A DNA stretch of 64,000 nucleotides, from assembly GCF_023343835.1 (NCBI RefSeq), contig NC_064435.1, positions 58,797,634 to 58,861,633 on the forward strand, read 5' to 3'. A program made the translations under genes and the position numbers. Positions 63,847 through 64,000 of this stretch are shown here, one piece after another; position 1 is the stretch's first letter; every line of letters begins with the position of its first letter. The DNA is from Lagopus muta. Its lineage: Eukaryota > Chordata > Aves > Galliformes > Phasianidae. Under the pieces are notes generated by a model. That model ran no database searches and was not told the DNA's origin. It worked only from the letters and a program-made list of their open reading frames with translations.

Positions 63847-64000
63847 AACAATCCTCAGAAACTAGAGGAAGTCTTCATTGCAGCCTTCCCAAGGCAGCCT
63901 TGTTGGTTCTTGAGTCTTCTGCCATAAACTTTCTATGCCAGGGTAGGAAGGGGGAAAAGCAAGGAAGAAGGAAAGCCTGGAAGGGTAGCATCTGGGAAGA

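Overview
This is a vertebrate nuclear window, almost certainly from a bird and probably a galliform such as chicken. It has about twenty copies of the avian/reptilian LINE CR1, with 3' ends built on repeats of the ATTCTATGA/ATTCTGTGA type, spliced genes with GT-AG introns, and a CpG-island promoter. It is mostly non-coding. The species call is inference from repeat content and protein similarity.

The well-supported protein-coding content is one divergent gene pair. ALG2 (minus strand, two coding exons, 412 codons) makes a cytosol-facing ER mannosyltransferase that builds the dolichol-linked N-glycan precursor. SEC61B (plus strand, four coding exons, 96 codons) makes the beta subunit of the Sec61 translocon. 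Their start codons are 386 bp apart in one GC-rich bidirectional promoter that carries GC boxes, YY1-type motifs and a perfect XBP1/ATF6-type unfolded-protein-response element. One gene feeds N-glycosylation and the other protein entry into the ER, so the shared promoter makes functional sense. In mammals the same pair lies between TGFBR1 and NR4A3, next to a large gene desert; the gene-poor right-hand 39 kb fits that.

Layout. 1-5.6 kb: CR1 debris, a small tandem repeat, and on the minus strand a promoter plus first coding exon of an ISG12 (IFI6/IFI27-like) interferon-stimulated gene, with a TATA box and two perfect ISREs; further upstream are a second ISRE-like pair, a 20-bp perfect palindrome and a possible signal-peptide exon. 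5.6-18.3 kb: intergenic, with CR1 copies and a decayed endogenous retrovirus integrase fragment. 18.3-24.6 kb: ALG2 and SEC61B. 23.7-26.2 kb: two copies of an unidentified ~110-bp repeat, one split by a CR1 tail. 26-64 kb: no recognisable gene; CR1 copies of several ages including a tail-to-tail inverted pair, microsatellites, and a few stretches that read like conserved non-coding elements but cannot be proved so without alignment.
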